This document shows, piece by piece, positions 28,030-37,000 of a DNA stretch of 64,000 bases. This DNA is from an uncultured Alphaproteobacteria bacterium. Its GTDB lineage: Bacteria > Pseudomonadota > Alphaproteobacteria > Puniceispirillales > UBA1172. Position numbers and translations under genes: made by a program. Under the pieces are notes generated by a model that made no database searches, was not told the origin of the DNA, and was given only the letters and a program-made list of their open reading frames with translations. The stretch is from contig OY288107.1 of the NCBI GenBank assembly GCA_958431225.1, positions 1,577,501 to 1,641,500 on the forward strand, written 5' to 3'. Every line of letters starts with the position of its first letter. Position 1 is the first letter of the stretch.

Positions 28030-28862
28030 CGCCCCGCCTCATCACCTGCGGGCGGATGCCAAGCGGCGGGGATGGGTGCGTTTAACCGCCCCATCGCGGC
28101 GAAGTGGCTATTTTTTAGCCCGGCTTTGCCATAAGAAAACCGCGCGCCTTTGCTGTCAATGATGGCCCCGCCGGCGGCTTCTAAAATGGCTTGTCCGGCG
28201 GCGGTGTCCCATTCCATGGTTGGACTGATGCGCGGATAAAAATCGGCTTTGCCGTCGGCGAGGTGGCAGAATTTCAACGATGAGCCTGCGGATATGGTAT
28301 TGCTCGGGGCTAGGCGTTTTAGCCATGCGTCAAAAATATCCGAACGCCCACGGCGGCTGCGGGTGGTGATGACGATGGGGTCGGCGGTGTTGCAGATGCG
28401 GGCTTGAATGGGGCGCAATTCTTCCTCGCTGTTCTGCAAGCCATACGTCCATGCCGTCGCACCATCGCTCGCCCAAACCATACCCCGTGCCGGTGCGACA
28501 ATCACCCCCAACACCGGATAATTTTCATGGATGAGCGCGATATTGACGGTGTAATCTTTGCCCCCGTTCAAAAAGCCGTTAGTGCCATCAAGGGGATCAA
28601 CGCACCAATAGGGCGCATCATTTGGCGGTTGTGTGCCTTGCCAGCTTTCTTCGGTGATGGCTTGCCAGTCGGGGGTGAGGTCGTGCAGACCTTCAAGGAT
28701 GATGGCATCGGCGGCGGTGTCGGCATTGGTGACGGGGCTACCATCGGGCTTGGTGTCGCGGGTGATGCCAGATTCTACTAACGTCAGAATCTCCGCCCCC
28801 GCCCTTACCGCTAGGCGTTCAATCGGTTTCATCAGTTGGGTGCGTGTGGCGAGGTCAAGCAT
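28026..28862 (-). CDS. cysQ: 3'(2'),5'-bisphosphate nucleotidase CysQ
   Basis: A 278-residue metal-dependent phosphatase of the inositol monophosphatase family, most like CysQ, which clears PAP formed in sulfate assimilation. Metal ligands are visible in AITEESW, WCVDPLDGTNGFLNG and EWDTAAGQAILEAAGG. It overlaps tsaC by four bases, and its start lies 4 bases after the DNA glycosylase stop. Another inositol-phosphatase activity cannot be excluded. Confidence 0.88.
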   Translation of the reverse strand: MLDLATRTQLMKPIERLAVRAGAEILTLVESGITRDTKPDGSPVTNADTAADAIILEGLHDLTPDWQAITEESWQGTQPPNDAPYWCVDPLDGTNGFLNGGKDYTVNIALIHENYPVLGVIVAPARGMVWASDGATAWTYGLQNSEEELRPIQARICNTADPIVITTRSRRGRSDIFDAWLKRLAPSNTISAGSSLKFCHLADGKADFYPRISPTMEWDTAAGQAILEAAGGAIIDSKGARFSYGKAGLKNSHFAAMGRLNAPIPAAWHPPAGDEAGR

Positions 28863-28866
28863 GGCA

Positions 28867-29523
28867 TCAAATCGCCGCTATGGACGCATCATGGCGGTAT
28901 CTAGCGTAAATATGCCACAGCATCAACGCCCCCGCCCCACGATAAGGACGCCACCCCTTCGCCAATTTCTGCATGGCTTTGGCATCAGGGCGGTGGTTGA
29001 GGGATTTTAGAATCTTCATACCTTCCTGCAAAGCGAGGTCGTTATATGGCCACGCATCCATATCCAATAACGCAAACAGCCGATAATTATCCGCCGTCCA
29101 ATCACCAACGCCTTTTAACGCCGTGAGAATCGCGCTGACTTCTTCCCCTGATTTATCGGCGAGGCTAGCGAAATCTAGCCGTCCATCCACCACCGCTTCG
29201 GCGATGCCGTAAATGTAGCTAGCCTTTTGTTGCGATAGCCCATGCGATTTAAGCGCATCAATGCCGGCTTTGTGTATCGGTTTCGGTGCATCCAACCCGG
29301 CATCACGCAACCGCCCCCAAACCGAGGTAGCGGCGTGGCGCGAGATTTGCTGTCCGATGATGGTGCGAATCAGCGTGGTGAAGCCTTGGGGCATGGTGCG
29401 GTCAGGGGGGGCGCCATAGCGGTCAAGCGCATCCGCAATATCCGCATCCAATTTGGCTAGATGATGCAATGCGCCATCTTTGCCAATTAGTGCTTCTGCC
29501 ATCAGGTTTTTGGATTTAGGCAT
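28867..29523 (-). CDS. DNA-3-methyladenine glycosylase (AlkA-like, HhH-GPD)
   Basis: A 218-residue base-excision repair enzyme that removes alkylated purines. The helix-hairpin-helix is ALKGVGDWTADNYRLFAL, and the following segment DAWPYNDLALQ carries the presumed catalytic aspartate. IRTIIGQQISRHAATSVWGR is the usual N-terminal signature. The start at 29523 is chosen because AGGAG sits 9 bases before it; a longer open frame would overlap the transporter gene upstream. It lacks the N-terminal domain of E. coli AlkA, like many short bacterial forms. Confidence 0.9.
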   Translation of the reverse strand: MPKSKNLMAEALIGKDGALHHLAKLDADIADALDRYGAPPDRTMPQGFTTLIRTIIGQQISRHAATSVWGRLRDAGLDAPKPIHKAGIDALKSHGLSQQKASYIYGIAEAVVDGRLDFASLADKSGEEVSAILTALKGVGDWTADNYRLFALLDMDAWPYNDLALQEGMKILKSLNHRPDAKAMQKLAKGWRPYRGAGALMLWHIYARYRHDASIAAI

Positions 29524-29560
29524 ATCGTTTGTCTCCTGTCTTCCCCAGCATAGACCGCTT

Positions 29561-30496
29561 TTAGCTTTTATGCAAAAAGGCTTCGGCAATTTTGCTGGTG
29601 CGTCCTAAATAGTATTCGCGGAATGAAATAAAAATACAACTCGCTACAACAATGCCCATGCCTAGCATTTCCACCATTAACGCCTCCTCTTGCCAGTAAA
29701 TCCAGCCTATTAGCGCCGATGCCGGCACCGACAAATAGCGCATCGGCACCAACACGACCGCCTCGCCATAACGATAGGCGGAGGTGAATCCAAATTGCAC
29801 CAAACTCGCCGCCATGCCAAAGATGATGAAAATCAGCAGAAAATCCGCACCGGCGAGCAGATGCGTCTCGGCGGGCATCCATAGCAACAACAGGCACGGA
29901 TACAGCACTGACCCCAAACCATTATGCCAGAGCGCCACGCTAATCGGCGCATCGGATTTGCCCAATTTCCGCAGAGCAATAATCAACGCTGCCCCGGCAA
30001 TCGCCGACATAATCCCCCAAAATGAGCCGATATTTAACGAACCAGTAAAAGGATTGGTAATCATGACAATGCCGATAAGCCCCACCACGACCGCCCCGCC
30101 ACGATAAAGCCCGACCTTTTCTTGGAGCAAAAGCGGCGCCAGAATCGTAACAAAAATAGCCGATGATTGAAATAAAGCCGTCGCCTGCCCAAGGCTCGTG
30201 TTCCGCACCGATAAAAACCAAAAAATAATCCCCAAATGCCCAACAAACATCCGCAATACCAGCATATCCCAGCGATTGATTCGCCACAATTCCGCCTGCC
30301 TAATCATCAAGCCGAACAGAATCAGCAACGGCATAGAATAAAGAAAGCGCACCGACAGCACCGTCAGCACGCTCAATTCCACCGAGAATCGCTTAACCAC
30401 CGTAGCAGTGATCAACCCCGCTAGCACCGACATCAACATGAAGCCAATGCCAATCAGATTATCAGTTGCGCCGCGCGCAGTATTGGAAGATTCCAT
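29561..30496 (-). CDS. EamA/DMT-family transporter
   Basis: A 311-residue membrane protein with ten predicted transmembrane helices in two EamA repeats, typical of the drug/metabolite transporter superfamily. The first repeat includes LVLRMFVGHLGIIFWFLSVR, and the second contains FGMAASLVQFGFTSAYRYGE and VLVPMRYLSVPASALIGW. These proteins export or import small metabolites; the substrate cannot be read from sequence. It lies between ptsN and the glycosylase gene on the same strand. Confidence 0.87.
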   Translation of the reverse strand: MESSNTARGATDNLIGIGFMLMSVLAGLITATVVKRFSVELSVLTVLSVRFLYSMPLLILFGLMIRQAELWRINRWDMLVLRMFVGHLGIIFWFLSVRNTSLGQATALFQSSAIFVTILAPLLLQEKVGLYRGGAVVVGLIGIVMITNPFTGSLNIGSFWGIMSAIAGAALIIALRKLGKSDAPISVALWHNGLGSVLYPCLLLLWMPAETHLLAGADFLLIFIIFGMAASLVQFGFTSAYRYGEAVVLVPMRYLSVPASALIGWIYWQEEALMVEMLGMGIVVASCIFISFREYYLGRTSKIAEAFLHKS

Positions 30497-30549
30497 GGGG
30501 ATTACCTACTGCCACGCATCATGGCAGAGATTCCCAGAAAACGCAATGA

Positions 30550-30571
30550 TAAAGCAATGCTAAAGCAATGC
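30550..30571. repeat. Short tandem repeat, 2 x 11 bp
   Basis: TAAAGCAATGC occurs twice head to tail in the 89-base gap between ptsN and the EamA gene, with partial copies on each side. No function is apparent; the rest of the gap shows nothing further. Confidence 0.6.
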
Positions 30572-30585
30572 TAACGCGGATGCGT

Positions 30586-31068
30586 TCAAGCCGCAGATTG
30601 CAGTTGGGCTAGCTGTTGCCAGATCATTTCCGGGGTGGTGGCTTGGCGGATGTGGTGGGCGGTGTTCTCATCGCGGATAAAGCGCGATATGCCCGCCAGC
30701 GTGGTGAGATGCGCCGACCCGCAAGCATCCGAGGCTATCAGCATAAAAAGAATATCCACCGGCGCGCCATCATTGGCTTGGAATTCCACAGGCGCATTTA
30801 ATTTCATCAGCAACCCCACCATGTCAGGATTCTGATGCGGCAGGGGCTTAGGAAACGCACAGCGCGCATGCGGGATAGCCACGCCGCCACCAATCCCGGT
30901 GCTACCCAATTTCTCGCGTTCAATCAGGCAATCCATGACGTGGCGTTCATCAATAGCACGTTTTTGGCGCGCAATGATGCTAACCATATCTTGCAGAATC
31001 TGCTTTTTGCTGGTGGCATGGTCGCGGATGACAATATCGCTCATGCCGATGAGTTGAGGTATTTTCAT
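30586..31068 (-). CDS. ptsN: Nitrogen-regulatory PTS enzyme IIA (PtsN)
   Basis: A 160-residue EIIA-Ntr protein, the last phosphoacceptor of the nitrogen PTS, which regulates potassium uptake, nitrogen metabolism and envelope stress in proteobacteria. The phosphorylated histidine is His67 in GGGVAIPHARC. In most proteobacteria it follows lptB-rpoN-hpf; here only 89 bases separate it from lptB, and rpoN is found instead at 9908. Confidence 0.93.
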   Translation of the reverse strand: MKIPQLIGMSDIVIRDHATSKKQILQDMVSIIARQKRAIDERHVMDCLIEREKLGSTGIGGGVAIPHARCAFPKPLPHQNPDMVGLLMKLNAPVEFQANDGAPVDILFMLIASDACGSAHLTTLAGISRFIRDENTAHHIRQATTPEMIWQQLAQLQSAA

Positions 31069-31157
31069 GGAACAAAAACATCTGTTGAATACAAAATCGC
31101 TGGTCTTACTAATGGGAAAATTTCATGCCGTCAAGAGATTATCAACAGAATTTTTTA

Positions 31158-31955
31158 TCAGCGCGTAAATTGCTCGCCGAGATAAAATTTCCGCACATCT
31201 TGATTGCCAATAATCTCTTGTGGTGTGCCAGCAATGAAAATCGTGCCGTCATTGAGAATATAGCCGCGATCAATGATATTTAACGCCTCGCGGACATTGT
31301 GGTCGGTGATTAACACCCCTAGATGATGGGCTTTGAGCCGTCCTATCAGCTCGCGTATTTCCGACACGGCGATGGGGTCAATGCCGGCCAGCGGTTCATC
31401 CAACATAAGGAAACTTGGGCGCGATGCCATGGCGCGCGCGATTTCCACCCGCCGCCTCTCGCCCCCGGATAGCGTGGAAGCATTTGCCCCGCGCAGATGC
31501 GTGATGTGGAATTCGTCCAGCAATTCGTCCAGGGTTGCCATGCGCGCATCGCTGTCGGATTCTACCATTTGCAACACTGCCATGATATTTTCCTCAACGC
31601 TTAAACCTTGAAAGATGCTTGATTCTTGGGGCAGATAGCCAACCCCTAGCCGCGCGCGCCGATACATTGGCAGGGCGGTAATGTCTTCGCCATCGAGAAA
31701 AATATGCCCCTCATCGGTTTTAATCAGCCCCGACATCATGTGAAAACACGTGGTTTTCCCGGCACCGTTCGGGCCAAGCAACCCCACCGCTTCCCCGCGT
31801 TGCAGGGTAAAAGAAGCCCCACGCACCACACGTTTTTTGCGGTAAGATTTCCCCAGATATTGCGCCACCAAGCCAGCATCATTGGCATGCGAATCATGCG
31901 CGGGCGCATCATTAGCCGGGGTGGGGGATATTGGTTTTACGAGTTCCATAGTCAT
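31158..31955 (-). CDS. lptB: LPS-export ABC transporter ATPase LptB
   Basis: The ATPase that powers LPS extraction with LptF/LptG. Walker A is LLGPNGAGKTT, the signature is STLSGGERRRVEIARAMA, Walker B is FLMLDEPLAGIDP, and VLITDHNVREAL is the switch histidine. GYLPQESSIFQGLSVEENI is characteristic of LptB. The start is uncertain: ATG 31955 is given, but TTG 31985, 12 bases after lptA, is possible, and neither has a ribosome site. The ~35-residue N-terminal tail rich in Asp, His and Pro is unusual. Confidence 0.92.
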   Translation of the reverse strand: MTMELVKPISPTPANDAPAHDSHANDAGLVAQYLGKSYRKKRVVRGASFTLQRGEAVGLLGPNGAGKTTCFHMMSGLIKTDEGHIFLDGEDITALPMYRRARLGVGYLPQESSIFQGLSVEENIMAVLQMVESDSDARMATLDELLDEFHITHLRGANASTLSGGERRRVEIARAMASRPSFLMLDEPLAGIDPIAVSEIRELIGRLKAHHLGVLITDHNVREALNIIDRGYILNDGTIFIAGTPQEIIGNQDVRKFYLGEQFTR

Positions 31956-31997
31956 AAAATTACAACAATTTAGCGGCTCTGCCAAGCCAAAACCGCA

Positions 31998-32525
31998 TTA
32001 TTCATCAAAAAAGAATGCACCTTTAACGCGCGCCCCACCGCGATTTGACGTCAATATGCTCGTGCCGCCATTGAGTTGTATCACGGCTTTATCGCCTGTG
32101 AGGGTGTTTTCGCCTTCGTGCAGTTCCACATTGCCGTTGATGGTGATGGTTTTGGTTTCGGCGTCATAGATGGCTTCATCGCCGGTGGCTGTTTGTGGGG
32201 CGTTTTGTGCGTTTTTATGGGTTATGTGGGCGTTGCCTTGGGCGGTGATGGTGGTGATGCGGTTATTGGACGGCGTGGCATTTTCCGCTTGCCCGGGGTC
32301 GTAATCGGCGATGATGGTGTTGGCTTTGATGGTGATTTCATCGCTGACGATGACGGCATTGCCGCGTGCGATATATTGATTCGCATCGCGGCGCCATTCT
32401 ATTTGTTGGTCGGCTTCAACGATTAACGATTGCGCCATGGCGGGCATAGTTAGCGCCATGCCAAGCACCGCCATCAACACGCGCAATGCATGGATGATTA
32501 AAGGGGGGGCAATTCTCGCCATCAT
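31998..32525 (-). CDS. lptA: LPS-transport periplasmic bridge protein LptA
   Basis: A 175-residue periplasmic protein with a signal peptide ending near TMPAMAQ and an OstA/LptA jellyroll (IEWRRDANQYIARGNAVIVS, TITINGNVELHEGENTLTGD). It forms the filament that carries LPS from LptC to LptD. Its start overlaps the lptC stop by four bases, and lptB follows. Confidence 0.9.
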   Translation of the reverse strand: MMARIAPPLIIHALRVLMAVLGMALTMPAMAQSLIVEADQQIEWRRDANQYIARGNAVIVSDEITIKANTIIADYDPGQAENATPSNNRITTITAQGNAHITHKNAQNAPQTATGDEAIYDAETKTITINGNVELHEGENTLTGDKAVIQLNGGTSILTSNRGGARVKGAFFFDE

Positions 32526-33169
32526 TGCGCGCCATCATCAAATACGATTCTGCTTTTGCCGGTGAAAATGACGTGTTGTCCTTGGTTTAGGATACGCATG
32601 CCGCCGGCGGTGATGATGGTGTCGGGGGCTTCGGCGCGCACGTGGCTGGTGCTTTCAATCGTGCCTTCTTCAAGCAAGGCGGTGGCTGATTCGGTATAAA
32701 GAAAATGCCCAATAGCCGGTTGCGTGATGACGACCCGCCCTGCTAAATCCACCTGTTTAGCCGTCTGGTTGTAAAGCCCTTTATTGGAATGAATGATTAA
32801 AGATTGGCGGTTCGGGTGGTCAATTTTGGTGCGCGGGGCGGTCAGGGTAATGATATGGCTAGATTCGGAGCTTTGCGTCACCGCATTGGCTTCGAGCGCG
32901 AAATCCCCGCCATCATCGGTTTGCCCTTTATAGATGACGCCTTTGATATTGATATGCGGGAGGGGGCTGTTGGTGTCGGCGGGGTTTTGCGGGGCGGTGC
33001 GTAAATTGTTGAGTTCAGGGCGTTGCATCAGCGGCGTGATAATCCCCGCGCTCATCAACAAAGCAATCCCAAGCAACGCATAGCGCGTATATTGGCGCGA
33101 CCAAGGGCGCGATGGCGTCCTTTCGGCACTGGTGCGGGGGGCAAAACGTGGGGGGGCTTTATCCGCCAT
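32522..33169 (-). CDS. lptC: LPS-export bitopic protein LptC
   Basis: A 215-residue inner-membrane protein with one N-terminal helix (TRYALLGIALLMSAGIITPL) and a periplasmic jellyroll that takes LPS from LptB2FG and hands it to LptA. The start at 33169 gives MADKAPPRFAP and overlaps the rnd-like gene by 11 bases. Conservation of LptC is always weak; the position before lptA and lptB makes the call secure. Confidence 0.88.
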   Translation of the reverse strand: MADKAPPRFAPRTSAERTPSRPWSRQYTRYALLGIALLMSAGIITPLMQRPELNNLRTAPQNPADTNSPLPHINIKGVIYKGQTDDGGDFALEANAVTQSSESSHIITLTAPRTKIDHPNRQSLIIHSNKGLYNQTAKQVDLAGRVVITQPAIGHFLYTESATALLEEGTIESTSHVRAEAPDTIITAGGMRILNQGQHVIFTGKSRIVFDDGAQ

Positions 33170-33788
33170 GAGCAAAAATGTCTCCCGTCTCAAATCCGCT
33201 AAGGTCAAGCGCACACCGCACCGGCAGAAAACCGAAACAGGCTTGCGCTTCCGCCATGCGCCCCTCGCGTTCAAGTATGGCGTCTAGGCGGGCTTTAATT
33301 TTATGCAGATACAGCACATCCGCCGCCGCATAGCCCATCTGTGCGCGCGTCAATTTAGCACTGCCCCAATCCGATGATTGTTGGGTCTTGGATAGGGTTT
33401 TGTTCAAAATCTCTGCCACTAAATCAACAAGCCCGTGGCGGTCGCTATATGTGCGCGCCAATTTTGACGCTATTTTCGTGCAGTAAATCGCCCCCTGCAC
33501 CGGCGCGATATTGTGGCTCAATACCGCCACATCAAAACGCGCATAGTGATAAATCGTCTCTATTTTCTCATCGGTGAGCAGGCGTGCTAAATTAGGTGCG
33601 GGTTTAGGGTTTTGCGCAATCTGCACCAAATGCGCCGTGCCATCCCCCGCAGATAGCTGCACCAAACACAGGCGGTCGCGGTGGGGGTTAAGCCCCATGG
33701 TTTCGGTATCAATCGCCACGCTTTTGCCGAGTTTCAGCCCGTCGGGTAAGTCGTCTTTATGAAGATGGATGGTGGGTTTGCTTGTCAT
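33159..33788 (-). CDS. rnd: Ribonuclease D-like 3'-5' exonuclease
   Basis: A 209-residue DEDD exonuclease, the short alphaproteobacterial form without HRDC domains. Catalytic acids appear in VAIDTETMGL (Exo I), IYHYARFDVAVL (Exo II) and MGYAAADVLYL (Exo III, with the Tyr of the DEDDy class). GAG G with 9-base spacing supports the start at 33788. A role in tRNA 3'-end trimming is inferred from the family. It leads rnd-lptC-lptA-lptB. Confidence 0.9.
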   Translation of the reverse strand: MTSKPTIHLHKDDLPDGLKLGKSVAIDTETMGLNPHRDRLCLVQLSAGDGTAHLVQIAQNPKPAPNLARLLTDEKIETIYHYARFDVAVLSHNIAPVQGAIYCTKIASKLARTYSDRHGLVDLVAEILNKTLSKTQQSSDWGSAKLTRAQMGYAAADVLYLHKIKARLDAILEREGRMAEAQACFGFLPVRCALDLSGFETGDIFAHGG

Positions 33789-33859
33789 AGCTATCTGCCT
33801 CAATTCTGTCCTGCCCCCCATTCTAGCACATTTCCTATACAAAAAGCCAGTGAATTCCT

Positions 33860-33964
33860 ATGCCAAAGATAGTCGGAATCCGCAAAGCGGAGGATTGTTT
33901 CAAGGCGGCGGGCGTGATTTACTCCCCCGCAATTGGTTTTGTAATCGGTTTCGTCATTGAATGA
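33860..33964 (+). CDS. Possible small ORF upstream of the giant genes (34 aa)
   Basis: A 34-codon frame, MPKIVGIRKAEDCFKAAG followed by a hydrophobic end rich in Ile, Val, Phe and Gly. It has no clear ribosome site. It lies within the 285-base gap before the first giant gene, whose remaining DNA shows short inverted repeats (CCGC/GCGG at 33892-33902) and no certain promoter. It may be chance. Confidence 0.2.
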   Translation: MPKIVGIRKAEDCFKAAGVIYSPAIGFVIGFVIE

Positions 33965-34032
33965 GACCTGCGGGGAATCCTGAAACATAAAACGCTTCCT
34001 TATTTAAGAAGAAGACGCAATGGGCACAACAT

Positions 34033-34053
34033 CAAACCGCTTTGGGCGGTTTG
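34033..34053 (+). promoter_or_regulatory. Hairpin just upstream of the first giant gene's ribosome site
   Basis: CAAACCGC (34033-34040) and GCGGTTTG (34046-34053) form a perfect 8-bp stem with a five-base loop. It ends seven bases before GGAGG (34061-34065) and 20 bases before the ATG at 34074. It may stabilise the message or tune translation; there is no U-run, so it is not a classic terminator. Confidence 0.6.
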
Positions 34054-34073
34054 TGAAATTGGAGGAGTCCGTT

Positions 34074-37000
34074 ATGTCTGATCTGCGCGTTATACGCTAT
34101 TTTACTTCAACGTTAAGCCAAAACCATCCTGCTGGCTGGTATTTTGCTGCACCTGATAATGTTAATAACATTGCCCCGAATACGCTTCTTATTGCCTCAA
34201 CGAATCTGGATATGGCGACCAACCCATCGCTTGAGGATGCGAATCGGATTTACCTTGATGCATTTACGCCTGCGGGGAATATCTCCGGCGGTGGCGGTGA
34301 TGACGAATTTTACGTGACGCCCGATATTGCCGATGGCATCATCATTGCCGATAGTGAAGGCGAAAACATCGTCATTTTTGCGGGTCCCACGACAACCACC
34401 GACAATGCGGGCGTGGAGACCACCAAAAGCATCGCCATCAAAAGCACCAACACTAGAAGCATCTTTGACATTCCGATCATTGATCTGGTCATTGAAACCA
34501 CCACAGTGATTGGCAACGCCGCCCCGACCACTAGCGAAGCGACGCTCACGGTCAAAGGCATTCGGGAGACTTCGGGCTATGGTCAGACAGGGATAACGCG
34601 CTTTGGTTTTGAAACAGGCGAGCTGGCGAATCTCAAACTCACCGCCACGGATTTGGAAAATTATCTCGGCGGCGATTTCACCTTCCCCAAAGCACGATAT
34701 GTTGTTGAAAAAGATGAAAATACCACCGGCAGAGTGCTGATCATCTCGGCGGTGGAAAAGGACAGGGATTTAGGTCCAGTGCGCTATTTCATCACCGAAG
34801 CCAGCAATCCCGATGTTGTCGGGGGCGGCAAACTTTTTTCCATCAATGAGGCAACGGGCTATATTTCGTTAAATCAAGCGTTGAATTATGAACAAGACAC
34901 CCAGAACTATACACTGACCGTCGTGGCGACCGAAGGCGCTAATTCTGCCATGACTGAGGTTCAAGTGAATATCGGCAATGTTGATGAAGGCAAAGCCGGT
35001 TTTATCATAACCAGCACCCGCCAACTCCCCGGCGGTGTAGGCGAAAGCATTACCAGCAATGATCACTTTGATGCACCACAGCTAGGCGATGAATTGAGAG
35101 TAGTCGTCATTACCCCCGACCCCGATGGGATAGCAGAGATTGTCTATGATTGGTTTCGCAGCACACCAGTTGGTTCGATCCCTCTTGAGAATTTTAGGAC
35201 GACTGAGCCGAGTTATACTCTGACCGAGGATGATTTGCGTTTTCGCATGAATGTGAATATCAGTTATGTAGATAATTCTGGTCACCGAGTCAGCCTTAGC
35301 GAAGTGACAGTCAATCCACCTTTAGTGGTCTGGCTTGAGAACACAGACGGCACACGCTTGGATAATTTTTTCACCGAAGGCGGGCAATTGGATGTGGATA
35401 ATGCGCTTGCTGCCCAAGATTACGTGCTGGCACTTTTCAGCCTTGATGCTACTGGCTCGTTTACGCTTCCAAACGATAATACTGTGTTCAGGATCAAATA
35501 TCTGGATGCGGCTGGCGACATGGTGCGTTATGAGATCGGCACGGATGCAACGGCGCATAATCCCAACGCACCAGCATATTGGGATGATTTTTTGCCCCTC
35601 GTATCCCTAGGTCCCGTTGGGAACGCTGGTAAGATATATTTTTCTGCCAATCGCTTGCCGACATTTGCTGGGGACGGCATTTTATCCTCGGTGGCGCAGA
35701 CATTCACCATTGAAATAGAGAGAGGGCAAGCAGAAGCAAGCATTATTGATTCGGAAGATTTCACCATCACCCTCATCGGCAAGGATGATCCGATTACCGC
35801 ACTGACGGCGATAGATTCGCCGTCGGTGCCTAGATTCGATGATGAATTACTGGCTGACCCGACACGTGCGGTTGTTAGCGGGGAGATGGTGATTACAGAC
35901 CTTGATGACAATGATGCTTATAGAGTGCGGACGGAATATACGTTTACAGATATTGATTCACAGGTGACGCCCGGGGCGGCGGTGCCTATCATTAACGATG
36001 GCGAAACTGGAATGATTGATACGCCCCTAGGGATGCTTGCGCTCAATCTTGACGGCAAGATTCTCACTTGGACTTATACTTACGATCTAGCACAGCTTGA
36101 TGTTCTGGTCAATCCCAATGACCGCTTGCGTGAGGATTTTAGGCTAGTTGTTGAAGATTTTGATATTGCAACCGGTAACTCCCGCCCGCTGTCTTTTCTT
36201 AGAGAAGATTTGATTATTAAACTCTTTAAGCGCGATAATCCGCCAGAATTTGAAGGTGAATTGGAAGGCGCGGTATTGGATGATATTGATGCGACCCTGC
36301 CGATTACGGCGACTGGCACGATTACGGGCATTACTGACCCCGATGGGACGGATATTCCGGCGGGGACGGCATTTTTATTTGATGGCGTGGATAATGTTGC
36401 TAGTGGCACTTACGGCACATTGCGTTTCACACCGATGCAAGCGGGGGCACAAACAGGGGTAGGCGGCAGTTGGACTTACACGCTTGACCACGCGCTTGCG
36501 GCAACCCGTGCGCTTACCGGTGGCGAGGTGGTGGAAGAACAATTCTTTCTTGCCTATCAGGTCACTCCTGCCGCGCCGGGGGAAACTGCCCCACTTTACA
36601 AAATGCCACTCACCATCACGATAACAGGGGCGGATGATCCGTTTCAATTCACCGAAGCTGATGGCTATAGTTTTCGCGTGAATGAAAATTCCGATCTTCC
36701 GGTTGGCGTGGCGCGGGCATTGGATGCCGATGCGCTGGCACAGCCACGAATCGGCTATGCCATTATTGAGGGCGACCCTAATCAGGTATTTTACATTAAC
36801 GGCGATGGGCTGATTACCCTCCGCCGCACGCTTGATTATGAAAACGACCCCCAAACATACAATCTAAAGATTCTAGCAAGTGATGGCACGAATTCCGCCA
36901 ATGGCTATGTGCAGGTTGATGTGCAGGATGTTGATGAATCCCCGCAATTTGCACAAAGCGATTATACGGCAGATGTCAAAGAAAATACGCTTGCTGATGG

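Noticed and set aside
28867..29589. Longer start for the DNA glycosylase overlapping the transporter gene
   Set aside because: The shorter start at 29523 has AGGAG at ideal spacing, and the extra N-terminal residues resemble no glycosylase.
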